Notes under the pieces: model-generated
What the model was told of the DNA's origin: nothing
The model's database searches: none
What the model saw: only the letters and a program-made list of their open reading frames with translations
NCBI GenBank assembly: GCA_900313435.1
Contig: OMRF01000271.1
Location: forward strand, 1 to 9,319
From: an uncultured Lachnospiraceae bacterium
GTDB taxonomy: Bacteria > Bacillota > Clostridia > Lachnospirales > Lachnospiraceae
Reading direction: 5' to 3'
DNA length: 9,319 bases
Made by a program: the position numbers and the translations under genes
Shown: one piece after another, positions 6,540-9,319 of the stretch
Layout: each line of letters starts with the position of its first letter
Numbering within the stretch: the stretch's first letter is position 1

Positions 6540-7828
6540 GAAAGAAGTTCCCTTTGAAGTTCCCTGAAAAACCTTTCCTTTTCTTCCGTCATTACAAACG
6601 GATCATCATTAAGGGGGAAGCCCCAAACCTTCCGGCCTATTGCCTTTGACACCGCTATCCCCAGGGCTCTTTTCTTTGGGTTCAGGATCACAGCGGTCCT
6701 GCTTCCGAGGATCGCGTCGTTTGGAAGCGCGATCTCCCGCCAGGGACAGGAGCCAAGGACATAGATGATGACATCCGAGTCGAAGGCCGCGTTTTGATCT
6801 GTCCCGCAGTCTGTTACCCTTATTCCCGGGGGGCTCTTCAATTCTTCCGCGGCGGGACCTCTGTCCATAAGTGCCGCGAAATCTGCGTGCTTTAAGAGAC
6901 CATCCCCCTTTTGGGACAGTGCCTTAAGGTTATTTGCCAGATACCTTGTCACAGGGGTCTTTGATCTGTTCAGATAATATGCCCTCTGCCCGCTATGGTT
7001 CAGATACACGGTCAGGGCGATCGCGACATGAGTCGCACCTGATGAGTGCGCAGCCCCTATGACTGCTGCGTTTTTAAAGAGAAGCCCTCCGTTTTTTCCT
7101 TTTTCGTGACCTTTCTGCCACAGTTCCTTGAACTCTTCCGCTGACCCCGGACGTTTTTCGGGATCGGGATTAATCGCCCTTTCAAGGAGAGCCGCTATCT
7201 TCGGCGGCATTTGGCTTTCCGAGTGCCGGTACAGCTGCCTTGCAACCATAGCAAGACTGTAAATGTCACTCTTTACTCCCGCCTTGTTTTTTTTCAGGCA
7301 TTCCGGAGCCGTATAGCCGTAGGTCCCGTAAACAACGAAATCTGGAATTTTGCCGGATCTTGGCATTCTACGGGCCGAGCCGTAGTCGATGAGGCACAAC
7401 CTTTCGCCTTTCATGATGAGGTGTTCCGGCTTCAGGTCAAGATATAATATCGGTCCGCCGGGGGCTGTGTGCAGAACGCTTAAGATGTCCGCGGTCTTTT
7501 CTATGATGGAAAAGACCTCCTGCCCCGAAAGACTGTGCTCAGAAATGAAGCTTTCGAGCGAAACGCCCGGGATATACTCCTCTATGAGACAGACGGAGTT
7601 TCCGTCTTCTGTTGCATCATACAATGCCGGTATTCCCTGGCCGCAAAGCTCAGATAATATCTTTGCCTCGTTTGAGATCTGCCCCCTCGTCTCATCAGCT
7701 GCCGAAGAGATCTTCATGATCCTGACAGCACCGAGGGTTTTGTGCCTGACACAATAGACCTTTGTTTTCTCACTGTCCTTCAGTGTAGAAACATACTCAT
7801 AAGTGTCAGAAAAGAATTGCAGTAAAAT
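6536..7828 (-). CDS. Hanks-type Ser/Thr protein kinase fused to a pseudo-P-loop domain; proposed ATT start
   Basis: Counting from ATT at 7828 gives 430 residues. The kinase domain covers about 10-240. A Ser/Lys-rich stretch (LKDSEKTKVY, 16-25) stands where the Gly-rich loop would be, K39 is the VAIK lysine and E54 is likely the alpha-C Glu. The catalytic loop YLDLKPEH has D131 and K133, but His136 replaces the usual Asn. D148-Y-G replaces DFG, TAPE ends at E176, DIYSL has D188, and R226 lies in the PEKRP motif. Residues 250-430 are a ParA/MinD-like domain with a Lys-less Walker A (GAAHSSGATH, 258-267), VTDCG (338-342), GSCPWRE and DDPF, matching the next gene. No transmembrane segment or PASTA repeat is evident, so it is not a PrkC-type receptor. 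The first in-frame ATG (7717) would remove K39 and the nucleotide loop, which argues for the earlier start. Substrates are unknown; its neighbours are the paralog and mecA. Confidence 0.82.
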   Translation of the reverse strand: MLLQFFSDTYEYVSTLKDSEKTKVYCVRHKTLGAVRIMKISSAADETRGQISNEAKILSELCGQGIPALYDATEDGNSVCLIEEYIPGVSLESFISEHSLSGQEVFSIIEKTADILSVLHTAPGGPILYLDLKPEHLIMKGERLCLIDYGSARRMPRSGKIPDFVVYGTYGYTAPECLKKNKAGVKSDIYSLAMVARQLYRHSESQMPPKIAALLERAINPDPEKRPGSAEEFKELWQKGHEKGKNGGLLFKNAAVIGAAHSSGATHVAIALTVYLNHSGQRAYYLNRSKTPVTRYLANNLKALSQKGDGLLKHADFAALMDRGPAAEELKSPPGIRVTDCGTDQNAAFDSDVIIYVLGSCPWREIALPNDAILGSRTAVILNPKKRALGIAVSKAIGRKVWGFPLNDDPFVMTEEKERFFRELQRELLS

Positions 7829-7836
7829 GATTGTTT

Positions 7837-7842
7837 CTCCTT
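7837..7842 (-). promoter_or_regulatory. Shine-Dalgarno that points to a rare ATT start
   Basis: AAGGAG on the minus strand (7842-7837, extended to GGAAGGAG) lies 8 bases before ATT at 7828 in the kinase frame. Other in-frame candidates are ATC at 7831 (5 bases) and CTG at 7822 (14 bases). No in-frame ATG, GTG or TTG occurs between the upstream TGA (7894-7892) and ATG 7717. Spacing best fits ATT. Confidence 0.6.
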
Positions 7843-7885
7843 CCGTTTTTCTTAAATCCGGAAGGCCTGTCTCTTTATGGCGGAG

Positions 7886-7915
7886 GTTATATCACTTGCA
7901 GTACCACTTAGTCAA
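7886..7915 (-). promoter_or_regulatory. Extended -10 promoter of the kinase operon
   Basis: On the minus strand TTGACT (7915-7910) and TATAAC (7891-7886) are 18 bases apart, and TGA precedes the -10 (TGN extended motif). A start near 7879 gives a leader of about 50 nt ending at the AAGGAG/ATT start site, which supports that start over the ATG 110 bases further on. Confidence 0.68.
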
Positions 7916-7930
7916 TTGATTTTGGGTATA

Positions 7931-7949
7931 TTTAATAAAGGTTTAATAA
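7931..7949. repeat. AT-rich direct repeats in the kinase-mecA divergent region
   Basis: TTTAATAA occurs at 7931-7938 and again at 7942-7949, a period of 11 bases, about one helical turn. It lies within an AT-rich block (about 7915-7982) between the two divergent promoters. It may be a regulator site, an UP element or just AT-rich curvature. Confidence 0.35.
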
Positions 7950-8002
7950 TCCCCCAATTTTATTTATTAATTTTTTATAAATCCCGAATGCCTTTTTTCT
8001 TC

Positions 8003-8031
8003 TTTTTTCTCCGGATATATAATGCTATAAT
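8003..8031 (+). promoter_or_regulatory. Extended -10 promoter of mecA
   Basis: TGCTATAAT at 8023-8031 is a perfect extended -10. The -35 position 17 bases upstream (8003-8008) is only TTTTTT, so the extended element probably carries recognition. A second TATAAT overlaps at 8018-8023. The predicted leader is about 40 nt. Confidence 0.72.
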
Positions 8032-8076
8032 GTACTCTGAATACCTATAAAAGCAGAGAAGAAAGGAGTCGGCGCT

Positions 8077-9171
8077 ATGAGGATAGAAAAGATAAACGAA
8101 AACCAGATACGCTGCTTCCTTACGAAAGAAGATCTCGAAGCCAGAAATCTCAAGCTTTCAGAGCTTGCCTACGGCAGCGATAAAGCAAAGGAGCTCTTCA
8201 GGGAGCTTATGCGCTGGGCTTATTATAAATTTAATTTCGATGCTGAAAATATCCCTTTGATGATAGAGGCAGTGCCTCTTTCAGCGGATTCAATACTTCT
8301 CATCGTATCAAAGGTTGCTTATCCGGAGGAATTTGATTCGAGATTTTCCGAGTTTACTGAAGGTAATGGCGATACTGACTGGGAGGATTTCGATGGTTTT
8401 GAGGATCCCTCCTCCATGTTTTCGCCTAATCAGGGTGCGTCCCGTTTTCAGTCCGTTCCGGAGAAGGTAGAGAGCGCGCATGATGTACTCCGGCAGTATC
8501 AGGATAACGCGGCCGCCCTTGCGGCAGCGGAGGCCGCAATAGATGCGCTCGCACAGGGAGCGATAAAGGCTGCCGGAAAAGAAAGGACAGTAAGCGAGAC
8601 TTCGCAGAAATCCGTTCCTCCCCTTGTCAGGACCGGGGATGAAAACGGAGCAGTCCTTCCCCCTGCAGTGGCATCGGAAGAGATCCTTCCCGGCGCGCCG
8701 TCCCCTATTCCGGGCAAAGAGAAGGCCGCCGCGAAAAAGAGTCAGAAGAAGCCATCCGCAAAGGATGAAGGACAGGGGGTACCCATTTCAAAGCAGAATC
8801 TGACCGCATTGACGCCTCAGGCCTTCGCCGCAGCGCTTTCGGGCGCACTGAGCGCAGTGAGACGTGGAGGGAGCAGCGGGAATTACGCGAGGATGTTCCG
8901 CTTTGACACCATAGACGCAGTTATGGCCGCGTCGCGATACATTGCGCCCTTTTACAAAGGCAGCAATTATCTCTACAAGGACGCGGAGAACAGATATCAT
9001 CTGATCATTACGATGGAGAACGAAGACCCCGTGATCTACAACAAAGTAGTGAACATGCTTACGGAGTTTGGGACACGCGAGCCCTTAAACTTCGAGACCA
9101 CGTCCTTCATGGACGAGCATGACAACATAGTTCTGAAGGAAAACGCGCTTCAGGTGCTTGCCTGCCTGTAA
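8077..9171 (+). CDS. mecA: Adaptor protein MecA with an enlarged linker
   Basis: MecA binds substrates with its N-terminal domain and delivers them to ClpC, which it also helps to assemble, for unfolding and ClpP degradation. Residues 1-95 are the N-terminal domain (MRIEKINENQIRCFLTKEDL, then LFRELMRWAYYKFNF). Residues 272-364 are the ClpC-binding C-terminal domain (MFRFDTIDAVMAASRYI, YLYKDAENRYHLII, FGTREPL). Both ends look complete. The 364 residues far exceed the 218 of B. subtilis MecA. The extra length is a linker (about 96-270) with an acidic start, an Ala-rich helix-like part (141-166), a Pro/Lys-rich part (205-235) and a second Ala-rich part (248-262). It looks mostly disordered. AAAGGAG at 8062-8068 is 8 bases before the ATG. 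It is divergent from the kinase operon and probably cotranscribed with the next gene, since no terminator lies between. Confidence 0.93.
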   Translation: MRIEKINENQIRCFLTKEDLEARNLKLSELAYGSDKAKELFRELMRWAYYKFNFDAENIPLMIEAVPLSADSILLIVSKVAYPEEFDSRFSEFTEGNGDTDWEDFDGFEDPSSMFSPNQGASRFQSVPEKVESAHDVLRQYQDNAAALAAAEAAIDALAQGAIKAAGKERTVSETSQKSVPPLVRTGDENGAVLPPAVASEEILPGAPSPIPGKEKAAAKKSQKKPSAKDEGQGVPISKQNLTALTPQAFAAALSGALSAVRRGGSSGNYARMFRFDTIDAVMAASRYIAPFYKGSNYLYKDAENRYHLIITMENEDPVIYNKVVNMLTEFGTREPLNFETTSFMDEHDNIVLKENALQVLACL

Positions 9172-9201
9172 AGTGCTTTTCCGATAGCAAAAGAGGTAAT
9201 A

Positions 9202-9319
9202 ATGGATAAAGGCGGATTTGACGAGACAGAGCAAAAGATACTGGCAGACCTCATGAACGGGGCGATAGACTCCGGGAGTTCTGCCCCGCAAGCCGACCCG
9301 GAACCGGGAGTCGTATCGC
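9202..9319 (+). CDS. Unknown protein, N-terminal 39 residues only (3' partial)
   Basis: An ATG at 9202 follows AAGAGG (9191-9196) by 5 bases and begins 31 bases after the mecA stop. The frame stays open to the window edge. The visible start is MDKGGFDETEQKILADLM, an amphipathic helix-like stretch, followed by a Ser/Pro/Ala-rich, probably flexible segment. I do not recognise a family from this piece. The short gap without a terminator suggests it is in an operon with mecA. Confidence 0.65.
   Translation, partial: MDKGGFDETEQKILADLMNGAIDSGSSAPQADPEPGVVS

Noticed and set aside
6540..6562. Short tandem repeat GGGAACTTC / GGGAACTTC on the minus strand
   Set aside because: It encodes the repeated REL residues at the kinase C-terminus (RELQREL) and is explained by coding sequence.
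7389..7757. Plus-strand open frame of 122 codons
   Set aside because: It lies wholly antisense to the kinase catalytic domain, whose motifs are clear on the minus strand, and has no ribosome binding site of note.

Overview
The window looks like chromosomal DNA of a clostridial Firmicute, most likely a Lachnospiraceae-type anaerobe. The reasons are the gdpP-rplI-dnaB order, a clostridial 2[4Fe-4S] ferredoxin, a DUF1858 redox protein, an SH3/SleB-type wall hydrolase, a MecA adaptor, AAGGAG-type ribosome binding sites and moderate GC with AT-rich intergenic regions. I see no rRNA, tRNA, CRISPR array, insertion sequence or phage gene. This assignment is inference from gene content, not from a database search.

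Layout. 2-844 (+) is the 3' part of an SH3-domain cell-wall hydrolase, followed by two nearly identical tandem terminators. A sigma-A-like promoter at 1002-1030 then starts the housekeeping unit gdpP (1095-3110, c-di-AMP phosphodiesterase), rplI (3124-3573, ribosomal protein L9) and dnaB (3575-4948, replicative helicase). A bidirectional terminator at 4949-4980 separates dnaB from a convergent 56-residue ferredoxin gene (4998-5168, minus). The ferredoxin gene is divergent from a DUF1858 CxxC protein (5404-5673, plus). Their shared upstream region holds two good promoters and a 22-bp palindrome that could be an operator.

The accessory part is a minus-strand pair, 7828-5871. The first gene is a Hanks-type Ser/Thr kinase with a C-terminal pseudo-P-loop domain. 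The second is a stand-alone protein with the same pseudo-P-loop fold, and the two genes overlap by ATGA. The two P-loop regions share four motifs in the same order and look like paralogs; both lack the Walker A lysine. The kinase reading frame has no ATG, GTG or TTG before its N-lobe. A good Shine-Dalgarno sequence sits 8 nt before an ATT codon, so a rare ATT start is proposed. A divergent extended -10 promoter drives an enlarged mecA (8077-9171), followed by the first 39 codons of an unknown gene that runs off the right edge.

The best candidate for an undescribed system is the kinase / paired pseudo-ParA-like module next to mecA. Its function is unknown. It looks like a signalling cassette in which a kinase is coupled to two non-canonical nucleotide-binding-like domains.
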